Shown here one piece after another: positions 18,332 to 27,024 of a stretch of 40,287 bases of DNA. How positions within the stretch are numbered: position 1 is the first letter of the stretch; the number at the start of each line of letters is the position of its first letter. Below the pieces are notes generated by a model. That model saw only the letters and a list, made by a program, of their open reading frames with translations, ran no database searches and was not told where the DNA came from. The DNA comes from Chloroflexota bacterium (GTDB taxonomy: Bacteria; Chloroflexota; Anaerolineae; Aggregatilineales; Phototrophicaceae): NCBI GenBank assembly GCA_026713245.1, contig JAPOOU010000066.1:1-40287 (forward strand), given 5' to 3'. The position numbers were made by a program, and so were the translations under genes.

Positions 18332-18378
18332 TGCGCTGTAGAATGAGCGCGTGTTTCATGCGCTGTAGAATGCGCGCG
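18332..18378 (+). repeat. Tandem 20-bp direct repeat upstream of the RraA-family gene
   Basis: TGCGCTGTAGAATGAGCGCG (18332-18351) recurs at 18359-18378 with one mismatch, a period of 27 bases. Each copy holds TAGAAT, a good -10 hexamer, inside a GCGC-rich palindrome-like frame. No correctly spaced -35 is seen, so this may be a pair of regulator sites or a duplicated promoter core. Confidence 0.55.
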
Positions 18379-18407
18379 CGAATAGCGAAGGGAGACCCCT
18401 GCGAAAT

Positions 18408-19133
18408 ATGAATACAAACGCTTTGCTCGAAGAACTCAAGAATTTCGACACGCCGTCGATAACCAACGTGGTGGCTACATATCCCGCTTCCCCGCTCTGC
18501 CTGGGACTTTACAATCCCTGGAGCGAGAATTGGTACACCGATCAGTCGATTCGCTGTATGTACCCGGAACTGGGCCGTCGGGTCGGATACGCGGTCACCT
18601 GTGTTTATGGCCTGCCCGATCCCGATTTCACTCGGCTCAGTTTCGGCGACGTGCTGGACGCTCTGGAGGCGGCGCCAGGACCCGCGATTCTGGTCATTCA
18701 GCAGAAGTTTCCGCCGGAAATCGCGGGAAAAGTCGGTTTGGCGGGCGGCAACATGGTCTCGGCAATGCGCGCGATCGGATGCGTCGGCATGCTGTCAAAT
18801 GGCCCGTCGCGAGACCTGGATGAGGTGCGGGAAATGGACTTTCAGTACATGCTCAGCGGCGTGACGCCGGGCCATGGCAATATGGCGGTCCATGCAGTAA
18901 ATGTGCCTGTTTCGGTGGCTGGCATGGACGTCGCGCCCGGCGAGTTGATTCACATGGACGAAAACGGCGCCTGCAAGTTTCCCGCGGATCAATTGGAAGC
19001 CGTGCTGAACAACGCGCGCGCGCTGCAGAAAGAAGAAACCGCTCGAATGAGGGCCCTACAGGCGGCGAAGTCGGCGGCGGAACTGCGGGCGATCTTCTCC
19101 GGGCAGGCCTATGGCGATGACGATGACTCCTAG
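18408..19133 (+). CDS. RraA-family protein (possible 4-hydroxy-4-methyl-2-oxoglutarate aldolase-like)
   Basis: 241 residues of the RraA/dimethylmenaquinone-methyltransferase-like fold. The family includes metal-dependent HMG/oxaloacetate aldolases and the RNase E inhibitor RraA. The core GLAGGNMVSAMRAIGCVGML (110-129) and NGPSRDLDE (131-139) carry the Arg135-Asp136 pair that binds substrate and metal in the aldolases. The usual WGE in the first motif is replaced by GGN, so activity is uncertain. The start is ATG 18408; the purine-rich GGGAGA upstream is about 13 bases away, rather far. Confidence 0.82.
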   Translation: MNTNALLEELKNFDTPSITNVVATYPASPLCLGLYNPWSENWYTDQSIRCMYPELGRRVGYAVTCVYGLPDPDFTRLSFGDVLDALEAAPGPAILVIQQKFPPEIAGKVGLAGGNMVSAMRAIGCVGMLSNGPSRDLDEVREMDFQYMLSGVTPGHGNMAVHAVNVPVSVAGMDVAPGELIHMDENGACKFPADQLEAVLNNARALQKEETARMRALQAAKSAAELRAIFSGQAYGDDDDS

Positions 19134-19383
19134 TCGGCAGTCCTAGCGTCAGAATCCTGTATATGTAAACTGCGGCGCTCACGCGACAAGCTGGCTTGGT
19201 AATTCGCGTGAACGCGACATTCTTGGAGTATATTCGCCGCTCACGAGCCGATTGGCTCTGCCAATGACAGCGAATCACCGCCGCGCGCGGCGCTTTCATA
19301 GTCGGGCGACTAGATCTTGCGTCATGAGTACTTCGCCGGAAAAGACTGGGGACAAAGCCAAAACGTAAAGCAGGAGGGCGACG
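19134..19383. other. Intergenic region with short repeats
   Basis: 250 bases without a supported gene. It carries the element related to 6080-6123 (at 19155-19198) and a third shorter relative, TATATTCGCCGCTCACGAG, at 19229-19248. A GCCGATTGGC-centred sequence follows near 19247-19256. The last bases contain the ribosome-binding site of the SDR gene. Confidence 0.4.
19155..19198 (+). repeat. Intergenic element shared with 6080-6123
   Basis: Second copy of the TCCTG..CTGCGGCGCTCACGCGACAAG..GCTTG element. The TATAAT of the first copy is here TATATGTAAA. Both copies lie upstream of plus-strand enzyme genes. Confidence 0.5.
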
Positions 19384-20238
19384 ATGCGAGGAAAACGCGT
19401 ACTGATCACTGGAGCGACTAACGGAATTGGCAAAGCCGCCGCGCTTGACCTGGCGAAGATGGGCGCCGAAGTCCTTATAGTTGGCAGGGACGAGATTAAA
19501 ACGCGCAAAGTCTTGCGCGACCTCATGTCCTTGAGCGGCAATACCAAACTTGATTTTCTGCTGGCAGACCTGTCTTCCTTCGCCGACGTCAGAGCGATCG
19601 CGAATGAATTCCTCTCCCGCCATGACCGGCTCGATGTTCTACTCAACAATGCGGGCGCGGTTTTTTCCGAATTCCGGGCGTCGGCCGACGGCTACGAAAT
19701 GACCTTTGCGCTCAACCACCTAAGTTACTATCTGCTGACGTTGCTCTTGCTGGATACTTTGAAGAAAACCGCGCAAGAGCAAGGCGAGGCGCGCATCGTC
19801 AACGTATCGTCAAGCGCCCACCGCAACGCAACGATGCGGCTTGATAACCTGCGCGACCCAAGCGGATACAGTTTTATGAACAGCTACGGCTCCAGTAAGC
19901 TGATGAATGTGCTTTTTACTTATGAGCTGGCGCGGCGTCTGCAAGACAGCGCTGTGACGGTCAATGCCGTACATCCCGGTCTGGTGGACACCGGTTTCGG
20001 GCACAACACCGGGCGCGTTTGGGCTTCTGTAATCAAAGTCTTGCAGAAGCTGTTCGCGATTTCACCACAGAAAGGCGCGGAGACTCTGGTCTACCTCGCC
20101 TCATCACCGGATGCGACGGACATTAGCGGCAAGTATTGGAATAAAAAACAGCAGAAGCGGTCCAGCGAGATCTCTTACGATAGGGAGCAGCAGCGGCAAC
20201 TATGGGAATTCAGCGCGGCTATCACCGGCGTCGAATGA
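19384..20238 (+). CDS. Short-chain dehydrogenase/reductase
   Basis: NAD(P)-dependent oxidoreductase of 284 residues, closest in style to retinol dehydrogenase/WW-oxidoreductase-like SDRs. It has the cofactor motif TGATNGIG (9-16), NNAG (88-91), catalytic serine in VSSSAH (141-146) and YGSSK with Tyr168 and Lys172. GRDE after the second strand is compatible with NADP preference. The physiological substrate is unknown. AGGAGG six bases before ATG 19384 fixes the start. It converges with DUF952, leaving eight bases between stops. Confidence 0.93.
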   Translation: MRGKRVLITGATNGIGKAAALDLAKMGAEVLIVGRDEIKTRKVLRDLMSLSGNTKLDFLLADLSSFADVRAIANEFLSRHDRLDVLLNNAGAVFSEFRASADGYEMTFALNHLSYYLLTLLLLDTLKKTAQEQGEARIVNVSSSAHRNATMRLDNLRDPSGYSFMNSYGSSKLMNVLFTYELARRLQDSAVTVNAVHPGLVDTGFGHNTGRVWASVIKVLQKLFAISPQKGAETLVYLASSPDATDISGKYWNKKQQKRSSEISYDREQQRQLWEFSAAITGVE

Positions 20239-20246
20239 ACCGGCGA

Positions 20247-20615
20247 TTATTTCTGTAAATCTGCGGGCAATCCGAATCCGCTATCGCCCTCGACGAGATC
20301 CGCAACCTTTTTGACCGCCGCAACTTCAATGGGTCCATAGACGTGCGGAAACGAAACGTCGTCGGTCGCTGGCGGCTTTGATGACGCGTTGGGATGAACA
20401 GGCGCCTCCCACAATACTTGAGATCCTAATTCGGATTCCTCAATGCATAGGATCAGCAGATTTCCCTCGCCCCGAAACATGCTATTGGCGACAAGCAAGA
20501 TCTGGTCTCTTGAAGAGCAATGAATAAAGCCTTCGGATTCGAGTGAATGCGCGCGGTAGAGGCCGGTCGCCTGGGCATTGGCCCAGTTCGAACGGCCGGT
20601 GATATGATAAATCAT
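20247..20615 (-). CDS. DUF952-domain protein
   Basis: Small soluble protein of 122 residues that matches the DUF952 pattern: MIYHI at the start, LESEGFIHCSSRDQ (25-38), a central LILCIEESELGSQVLWE and VSFPHVYGPI (87-96). The family has no established biochemical role. Its ATG overlaps the stop of the upstream PLP enzyme by four bases (ATGA), so translation is probably coupled. Confidence 0.85.
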   Translation of the reverse strand: MIYHITGRSNWANAQATGLYRAHSLESEGFIHCSSRDQILLVANSMFRGEGNLLILCIEESELGSQVLWEAPVHPNASSKPPATDDVSFPHVYGPIEVAAVKKVADLVEGDSGFGLPADLQK

Positions 20616-21730
20616 CGCAGCGCTTGATCAAGGTCGGCGATGAGATCAGCCGGGTGCTCCAGGCCAATGGAAACGCGCAACAGGTTGGAAGGTGTATTCG
20701 AATCCTCTTCTATCGATTCGCGATGTTCGATCAGGCTGTGAGTGCCGCCAAAGCTGGTTGCGCTGGTGAATAGCCTCAGTTTATTCACCACGTCGATCGC
20801 GGCTTGTCGACCGCCGCGCACCTGTATCGACATCAATCCACTGCCGACGCGCATTTGCCGCCGGGCCAGATCATATTGCGGATGGCTGGGATGATGCGGA
20901 TACAGCACGCGCTCAATCTTGGGGTGTTCCGCCAGGAAACAGGCCACTTCCGCAGCGTTTTCACTGTGGGCGCGGACACGGTACGACAGGCTCTGCATAC
21001 CGCGCAGCGTCAGCCAACTGTTCATCGGCGACAAGACCGAACCGCCGATTCTCACCAGGCGCATGACCCGCTGCGCGAATTCGTCATTCTCGCGGAAGAC
21101 AATGACGCCGCCGAGCACATCATGATGGCCCGCAATGTATTTGGTCAGCGAATTGACGACAATATCGCCGCCGAGCTGTAAGGGATTCTGCGCGGCCGGC
21201 GTTGCCACCGTGTTGTCGACCAGAACTGTCGCGCCGTTTTGATGGGCGATTTCGCTTACCGCCTTGATATCCGCCAGGCGTATCATCGGATTTGTCGGCG
21301 ATTCAAAGATCACCAGCCTGGTCTCCGGGCGCATAGCGGCGCGAACGGCCGCCAGGTCGCTCATATCAACGAAACTTGTTTCCAGCCCCCATGGCGCGAA
21401 GAATTCTTTCAGTTGAACGCGGATCCCAAAGTACATGTCGTCGCTGGACACGATATGATCGCCCGGGCGCAAGGCTTGGAAAATCGTCAGCATGGCTGCC
21501 GATCCGCTGGAAATGGCGTGCGCCGCGGCGCCGTATTCCAGCTTGCGCATGGCGTCTTCCAGCGCGGCGCGATTCGGGTTCTGATAACGTGTGTAGATCA
21601 ACTCGTCCGGATCATGGTCCAGGCCGGTTGTTTCGTATTGAAACGTCGTGCTTAGGACAATAGGCGGAACAATCGCTCCACTGGAGCGGTCGATTGCTGA
21701 ATTGTGAACCGCATTGGTTTCGGGTCTCAT
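20612..21730 (-). CDS. Cystathionine gamma-synthase-like PLP enzyme
   Basis: Cys/Met-metabolism PLP enzyme of 372 residues (fold type I). YTRYQNPN (47-54) gives the Tyr and Arg that bind the cofactor phosphate of the neighbouring subunit, SSGSAAM (74-80) the phosphate loop, Asp172 contacts the pyridine nitrogen, and Lys197 in NSLTKYIAGHHD forms the Schiff base. The family interconverts cystathionine, homocysteine and cysteine (gamma-synthase, gamma-lyase, beta-lyase), and sequence alone does not separate these. No SAM riboswitch was recognised upstream; the leader is mostly a copy of the dispersed repeat. The operon continues into DUF952. Confidence 0.92.
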   Translation of the reverse strand: MRPETNAVHNSAIDRSSGAIVPPIVLSTTFQYETTGLDHDPDELIYTRYQNPNRAALEDAMRKLEYGAAAHAISSGSAAMLTIFQALRPGDHIVSSDDMYFGIRVQLKEFFAPWGLETSFVDMSDLAAVRAAMRPETRLVIFESPTNPMIRLADIKAVSEIAHQNGATVLVDNTVATPAAQNPLQLGGDIVVNSLTKYIAGHHDVLGGVIVFRENDEFAQRVMRLVRIGGSVLSPMNSWLTLRGMQSLSYRVRAHSENAAEVACFLAEHPKIERVLYPHHPSHPQYDLARRQMRVGSGLMSIQVRGGRQAAIDVVNKLRLFTSATSFGGTHSLIEHRESIEEDSNTPSNLLRVSIGLEHPADLIADLDQALR

Positions 21731-21747
21731 TATTTACATACACCTTT

Positions 21748-21824
21748 TCTCATACAAGGAGATGGATCTTCTTTTTCTGCGCGCGCGGCAATCGTTTGCA
21801 CCGGTTGCGCGCCGCGCGGCTGTG
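21748..21824 (+). repeat. Dispersed intergenic repeat, copy B
   Basis: Starts CTCATACAAGGAGATGG and ends CACCGGTTGCGCGCCGCGCGG, closely parallel to copy A at 15885. It lies directly upstream of the minus-strand PLP enzyme and on the way to the plus-strand acetyltransferase. Confidence 0.6.
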
Positions 21825-21935
21825 GCACGTGATTTAACCGTCATCAAAGATTCTGTCGGCGCCAATGATAGCGGTATTCAGCCGCTTCTGCCATTGCGCC
21901 CGGCCAGAATGAAGCGATATCTTCAGCCGAATTGA

Positions 21936-21956
21936 CCGGATTGATGTAAAATCCGG
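21936..21956. promoter_or_regulatory. Inverted repeat upstream of the GNAT gene
   Basis: CCGGATT and AATCCGG form a perfect 7-bp inverted repeat with a 7-base spacer, 60 bases before the acetyltransferase start. TTGACC precedes it by four bases and TAAAAT lies inside it, but the spacing does not fit a standard promoter. It may be an operator. Confidence 0.4.
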
Positions 21957-22016
21957 ATGTAAGCGTCTTCCTTTGGTTGCCTTTTAGACTTGGTAGCGAT
22001 TACGGAGGGATGAACG

Positions 22017-22595
22017 ATGCCCGATATGCTGGTTAAGCTATACGAATTGCCGCCGCTTGAACCCGAGATCGCCTTTCAGAGGGATCAAGGAATCACGATC
22101 AGACGTTGTATGCCGCCGGAAAAGCGGCTTGTCAGCGAATGGATCGATGAACATTTCAACCCCTACTGGTCTAGTGAGGCGGATGTTGGTTTTTCTACCC
22201 ATCCGACGACGGTCATATTGGCCCACCGGCGCGACCAACTGCTGGGCTTCGCTTGCTACGATACGACGTTCAAAGGCTTCTTTGGGCCGACGGGGGTTGA
22301 TGAGCGGGAACGGGGCCGCGGGATCGGCACTGCCCTGTTGATCAAATGCCTGCACGAAATGCGTAACGCCGGTTACATGTACTGTATCATCGGCTGGGCA
22401 GGACCCACATCCTATTACGAAAAAGCGGTTAACGCAGTGATAGTCCCCGGATCGGAACCGTCTTACGCATACAGAGGCTTGCTCGGCACCGATGCTGTTT
22501 TCAACGACGGCGCGCCAAGCGAATCTTTCCTGGAAAATCCCAACCAAGTCATGGCAAGGCAAGGCGTTGATTTGCCGAATACGCCACAGCATTGA
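22017..22595 (+). CDS. GNAT-family N-acetyltransferase
   Basis: 192-residue acetyltransferase. The acetyl-CoA loop is RGRGIGTALLIKCLHEM (99-115), preceded by strand TVILAHRRDQLLGFACYD. The C-terminal part (YYEKAVNAVIVPGSEPSYAYRG) resembles the family domain but ends in a tail of about 30 residues that overlaps the convergent sufE gene. The substrate is unknown. GGAGGG seven bases before ATG 22017 supports the start. Confidence 0.87.
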   Translation: MPDMLVKLYELPPLEPEIAFQRDQGITIRRCMPPEKRLVSEWIDEHFNPYWSSEADVGFSTHPTTVILAHRRDQLLGFACYDTTFKGFFGPTGVDERERGRGIGTALLIKCLHEMRNAGYMYCIIGWAGPTSYYEKAVNAVIVPGSEPSYAYRGLLGTDAVFNDGAPSESFLENPNQVMARQGVDLPNTPQH

Positions 22596-22992
22596 TGATC
22601 TCGGTCAATCCTCGACCCTTGCCCATCGAAATATCTTTGCCAAAAAACGTGAAAACTACATCGCCATTGATGGCCGCAACTTGCTCCAGTGGGGCTCCCG
22701 AGCAGGACTGATCGAGGATCGCGCACATCGCCATTGCCGATAAACCTTGCGGATTTAGCACGGCGAAATGAAAATCCAGCGTGCCGTCCGGGCGATCAAT
22801 AGCCCAGACGAAAGCTTCGGATTCGCAGCCGATCACGCGATGCGCCTCCTCGTAAGGCTTGGTGGCGACCGAAGCCGGCACGGGTTCAAATTCGTCGGAA
22901 ATGGCGATCAGAAAGTCGATGCGCTCATCCCGCGTGGAAATAAAACCGAAATCGTCGAGGTAATCCTGAAGCTTTGGCGGATATTCCGGCAT
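22549..22992 (-). CDS. sufE: SufE-like sulfur acceptor protein
   Basis: Iron-sulfur cluster assembly protein of 147 residues that accepts persulfide sulfur from a cysteine desulfurase. The acceptor cysteine is Cys56 in VIGCESEAFVW, and the C-terminal GRGLTEIINAV corresponds to the family's R-x-N-G-L element. An ATG at 23103 would add 37 residues translated from an intergenic repeat; ATG 22992, with GCAGG about eight bases upstream, is preferred. Its last 47 bases overlap the convergent acetyltransferase. It lies downstream of a rhodanese on the same strand, which fits a sulfur-transfer pair. Confidence 0.85.
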   Translation of the reverse strand: MPEYPPKLQDYLDDFGFISTRDERIDFLIAISDEFEPVPASVATKPYEEAHRVIGCESEAFVWAIDRPDGTLDFHFAVLNPQGLSAMAMCAILDQSCSGAPLEQVAAINGDVVFTFFGKDISMGKGRGLTEIINAVAYSANQRLALP

Positions 22993-23077
22993 GGGACGAC
23001 CTGCTATAGCCGTAGGCGCGGCAGGGAGGGCGCTTGCGCCTTCCCCGACGCTGTCGCTGATTTCTACGATCCCCCTC

Positions 23078-23162
23078 GCCAATGCGACGAGAGAGCCTGT
23101 CATTTTCTGTAGGCGCGATTTCTCTGCGGACAGGTCGCCGATTACGCGCCGAGCGGCTGTGT
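23078..23162 (+). repeat. Dispersed intergenic repeat, copy C
   Basis: Contains CAATGCGACGAGAGAG, then TTTTCTGTAGGCGCG, then CCGATTACGCGCCGAGCGG. GGCGCG and CGCGCC segments can pair. It fills the space between the rhodanese and sufE genes. Confidence 0.6.
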
Positions 23163-23166
23163 CTGC

Positions 23167-24027
<861 letters not shown>

Positions 24028-24341
24028 TTTTTCGCTCCTTCTTCAACATATATGATCGGAATCCTGCCGGCGGTTCGTACCAGGTCGTCAATCAAAAAAG
24101 TCAACCCCGGCGGGTTGACTTCTTGGTTTCGAACAACCGTGTTGCTGGCAAAGCAAACAATCCCGCCTAGTCGTCGGTATGCCTACAACAGCATGAAATT
24201 CTCATGTGTATTCGTCTGCGTTTGCTCATGGACATACGCTAGCATAGCTTTTTCGACTTTTCAAGCAGCTATGTTTGTCGTTCGATATTGCTATGAATGC
24301 TCACCGGCCAGAATTAGAGAGTCAAATGCCGAATCTTGGAC
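24028..24341. other. Intergenic region holding a terminator
   Basis: 314 bases between the rhodanese start and the stop of the upstream operon. Apart from the terminator at 24094-24121 and the rhodanese ribosome-binding site I see nothing convincing. A plus-strand frame from 24194 encodes a cysteine-rich stretch that runs antisense into the next gene; I do not accept it as a gene. Confidence 0.5.
24094..24121 (-). terminator. Rho-independent terminator of the 24.3-26.7 kb operon
   Basis: AAGTCAACCC (24098-24107) and GGGTTGACTT (24112-24121) form a perfect 10-bp stem around CGGC. On the minus strand the stem is followed by six T (the A run at 24094-24099). It ends the transcript coming from the TIM-barrel/aminotransferase operon before the rhodanese gene. 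Confidence 0.88.
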
Positions 24342-24737
24342 TCAGGTCTCCGGCGGCAAATCCAAAGCGCCTACAAGGTCGTTGATGCAAAGGACAGACT
24401 TTTCCAGTTGAAGGCTGATGTGAACGCCGTGCGGGACACGTACCTGAAATCGCGCGCGACCGATGTTGCCGATGAGGGGCTTGCGCTTGACAACGACGTA
24501 AACACCGGCGTCGTCTCTCTCGGCAGCCAGCTTCCAGCTCATTGACGCCCGCAGTCTCACATTAACATAAAGGTGATTGTCCTGGGACCGCGACAGATTG
24601 ACTTCTGCGTATTCCGCTTCCATGTAGAAGCTGCTGGGAGGCCGAACCTCCCATTCGTAGTTGCGAGACTCTATCGTCAGGTCGCGCATATAACCCAGAA
24701 GATTGAGCGCGCCCCGCAGCTTGTTCAACTTCCGCAT
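24342..24737 (-). CDS. Small conserved-looking protein of unknown function
   Basis: 131 residues, soluble, without signal peptide or membrane segment. The alternating hydrophobic pattern (NHLYVNVRLRASMSW, GVYVVVKRKP, FQVRVPHGVHISLQLE) suggests mostly beta strands. The segment VRVPHGVHISLQLEKS..INDLVGALDL weakly recalls DUF4097-type beta-helix repeats; this is only an impression. Its ATG shares one base with the TAA of the upstream aminotransferase (TAATG), so the two are co-translated. Confidence 0.7.
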   Translation of the reverse strand: MRKLNKLRGALNLLGYMRDLTIESRNYEWEVRPPSSFYMEAEYAEVNLSRSQDNHLYVNVRLRASMSWKLAAERDDAGVYVVVKRKPLIGNIGRARFQVRVPHGVHISLQLEKSVLCINDLVGALDLPPET

Positions 24738-25567
24738 TAAAGTTCTTCCAGATGATCTACGACCCAGCCTTCATACGCCTGGCGCAACTTTAATGTGTAT
24801 TGACCGACTGCGCCATCGCCTACAGGGCGGTCGTCGATCGCGACAATAGGAATAATGCCTCTGCTGCTGCTGGTGAGAAAGGCCTCCTGCAGCCCGGGCA
24901 GGTCATCCATATGCGGCGCTCGTAGGCACAGCGGCAAGATGTCCCGGCAGACCTCGAGCACGATCCGGCGTGATATACCCGCAAGTATGCCGCTGCCCGC
25001 TGTGTAGAGTTGTACGTCAGTGATCGCGTAGAAGTTGCTGGACGCCCCTTCCAACATGAATCCACTTTCGTCTAGCAAGATGATTTCGTAGATTCCCGGC
25101 GCGATCGCGTCTTGCAGTTTTGCTCGAATATGCATCCAGTCGCTGGTCTTGGCGGACGGCCCTTTCCTTCGCTCGGCGCCGGAAGTGACGCACCGAACCC
25201 CTTGGCTGACAAGCGCGTCATCTGGAGCATCGTAGGGTTCAAGCGTAATCAACAGCGTGTCCGGCCGCGATGCGGGTACGGTAATGCGAAATCGGACATC
25301 TCCGAATTCCGACGCCAATATCATTGCTCTCAGCGCGGCTCTCAGCTGCTGGCGATCGTAATCTATTGGAATGCGCTGGTATCGCGCGGAGGCTTCAAGA
25401 CGATCCAGGTGCGCTTCAAAAAGCAGCGCTTTTGTACATTGCCAGGTATTGCCCACCGTATATACGCCGTCGATAGGTTCGAAAGCGACAGCCTCGGCAA
25501 GGCTGCTCGCTGCATATGCCACTTCTTCCAGGCCTCGTTGGCTGAGTCGGCGAACAATGGCAGGCAT
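24737..25567 (-). CDS. Class IV PLP aminotransferase (BCAT/aminodeoxychorismate-lyase-like)
   Basis: Fold-type IV PLP enzyme of 276 residues. The family includes branched-chain and D-amino-acid aminotransferases and 4-amino-4-deoxychorismate lyase. Lys140 in SAKTSDW is the Schiff-base lysine, Glu173 in MLEGASSNFYAI binds the pyridine nitrogen, and GILAGISRR (193-201) supplies the phosphate-binding turn. HLDRLEASAR (53-62) is the usual N-terminal motif. The exact reaction cannot be assigned. It starts 15 bases after the TIM-barrel gene without a clear ribosome-binding site, suggesting coupling. Confidence 0.9.
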   Translation of the reverse strand: MPAIVRRLSQRGLEEVAYAASSLAEAVAFEPIDGVYTVGNTWQCTKALLFEAHLDRLEASARYQRIPIDYDRQQLRAALRAMILASEFGDVRFRITVPASRPDTLLITLEPYDAPDDALVSQGVRCVTSGAERRKGPSAKTSDWMHIRAKLQDAIAPGIYEIILLDESGFMLEGASSNFYAITDVQLYTAGSGILAGISRRIVLEVCRDILPLCLRAPHMDDLPGLQEAFLTSSSRGIIPIVAIDDRPVGDGAVGQYTLKLRQAYEGWVVDHLEEL

Positions 25568-25582
25568 GTCAGACGCGGGGGC

Positions 25583-26707
25583 TCAACGCTGCAACCAGGT
25601 CTCGCGATAAAGATTCCATTGCGACTGATCAAGGTACTCGTCGGAAAAGATCGCCACGCCGGTTAGCCGGGACTTGTCGTCTTCCGCCAACCGAGACACG
25701 CCGAGTATAACACCATCCAGCGCGGCTGACATTGTTTCAACCGAAGGGTTGTGGGCCGCGCTCGGTCCACCATAGTTGGGGATGCTGACCAGAATCCGCG
25801 TGTCGCCCCCAAGCAGATTGACATAGGTTTCGACGTGGTAGGCCACCCAATTAATGTAGTCCAGCGTATCCTGCCGGTAGCTCTGGTACATGAGCAATAC
25901 GACTTCATCGGCGGAAACCATGACGCGTTGTTTATAGTTGGACGACCACATCGTGCCCGGCGCTATCGATGTCAGCGGGACCAGCCCCCGGTCGGTCGGC
26001 GTCAAGTCCGCGGGCACAGCTACAGCGATAGGCTTCTCGAGGCCAATGGCGGACCGCACGCTGCGTATAAGTCGAATAAGATCATCGTTCTCGTCGAAGA
26101 GCGGTTTTACGTCGAGCATGATGCCGTCAAATCCCAGGCCTTCGACGAGCAAACGACTGAAATCCGCCACATTCTCGTGCAACGCCATGCTATCCAGGCG
26201 ATAACCATCCGCCGGGTCGAGATTCGCCCAGATCTCGATCCAGGCGTATATCGCCGCTGCTTGATGCCGTTCTTTGAATCTTTGGACAAAGTCGGCGACG
26301 TCCGCCCGCGACTCCATAAAGCTGCCCTCGCCTTGTGCGCCACCGGTCCAACGACCGTCCATATTCAAGGTGCTTGCATAGGCAAATAGTTTCCCGATTT
26401 GATTCTGTTTCAGCCGACCGGCAAACTCGCTGATTCTGGCGTTATCGACCCGGCCGTGCGTCCAGGTTCTGTCCAGCCAGATGCCATTGTCATATGTGAC
26501 TGTTTCTCCACCCTTCAATGCCCCCAAGCCGAATACGACGCCTGCGACAATCAAGATTCCGGCTGAAATGCCAAAGAAGATTCGCCATATTGGGGTCGAC
26601 AACTGCGGCTCGCTCCGACTAGGGGAGGTTGAAACCGCCCGCTGCCGTAGACGATTGGAATTTGTCGTCGGCTTTCGCCTGCTAAACAGTTTAATGATGA
26701 AGGCCAT
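25583..26707 (-). CDS. Membrane-anchored TIM-barrel protein, glycoside-hydrolase-like
   Basis: 374 residues: a basic cytoplasmic N terminus (1-40), one membrane helix (about 41-63), and a large extracytoplasmic domain. That domain has the beta-strand pattern of a TIM barrel: KLFAYASTLN, AIYAWIEIWANLDP, GFDGIMLDVKPLFDENDDL (192-210), PIAVAVPADLTP, EVVLLMYQSY, RILVSIPNYGG. The D-G-I-x-L-D element and M-Y-x-x-Y recall GH18-like and related barrel families, but the classic DxxDxDxE motif is not complete. It is probably a surface carbohydrate-active or carbohydrate-binding protein; the function is unproven. It heads a three-gene operon. Confidence 0.78.
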   Translation of the reverse strand: MAFIIKLFSRRKPTTNSNRLRQRAVSTSPSRSEPQLSTPIWRIFFGISAGILIVAGVVFGLGALKGGETVTYDNGIWLDRTWTHGRVDNARISEFAGRLKQNQIGKLFAYASTLNMDGRWTGGAQGEGSFMESRADVADFVQRFKERHQAAAIYAWIEIWANLDPADGYRLDSMALHENVADFSRLLVEGLGFDGIMLDVKPLFDENDDLIRLIRSVRSAIGLEKPIAVAVPADLTPTDRGLVPLTSIAPGTMWSSNYKQRVMVSADEVVLLMYQSYRQDTLDYINWVAYHVETYVNLLGGDTRILVSIPNYGGPSAAHNPSVETMSAALDGVILGVSRLAEDDKSRLTGVAIFSDEYLDQSQWNLYRETWLQR

Positions 26708-27024
26708 TAGCCCGCTTTCTTTTTTGATAAACCGCGTTGCCCGGACGAGCGAAAGGTTAATTATGATGCTTGAGCGCCACAGAGATTTTCGCCGGTTGCG
26801 CGCCGAGCGGCTGCGTAGGAACTGCCTCTGGCTGTATTTTCGAACATGGACGCGGACACGGACATCACCAAATAATCGCGCCCATTTACGCCTTTCAAAA
26901 GTATAGCACAGTTACAATTGGGCACTAATAAGAATAGTCGGCAACTCGCGGTATAAAGCGCGGCCCCCTGCTATTGCCGCTTGGTTGGGGCTTACAAGTA
27001 TAAGGACCGGAGCCGACTGAAGCG
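26708..27024. other. Intergenic region with repeat copy E
   Basis: 317 bases between dgkA and the TIM-barrel gene. It contains a dispersed-repeat copy and, on the minus strand, TATACT (26898-26903) as a possible -10 for the TIM-barrel operon without a good -35. The dgkA-proximal part shows no strong terminator. Confidence 0.45.
26765..26815 (+). repeat. Dispersed intergenic repeat, copy E
   Basis: ATGCTTGAGCGCCACAGAG followed by TTTTCGCCGGTTGCGCGCC and GAGCGGCTG. It has the best-conserved core of the family and matches copy D through TTTTCGCCGGTT. Confidence 0.6.

Noticed and set aside
21731..22016. Possible SAM riboswitch upstream of the cystathionine gamma-synthase-like gene
   Set aside because: The leader consists mainly of the dispersed repeat; I could not find a SAM-I-type core or a terminator before the gene.
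24194..24411. Short plus-strand frame with a cysteine-rich start (MKFSCVFVCVCSW)
   Set aside because: It runs antisense into the 24342-24737 gene, has no ribosome-binding site and no family pattern; the cysteines come from a TGT/TGC-rich intergenic stretch.
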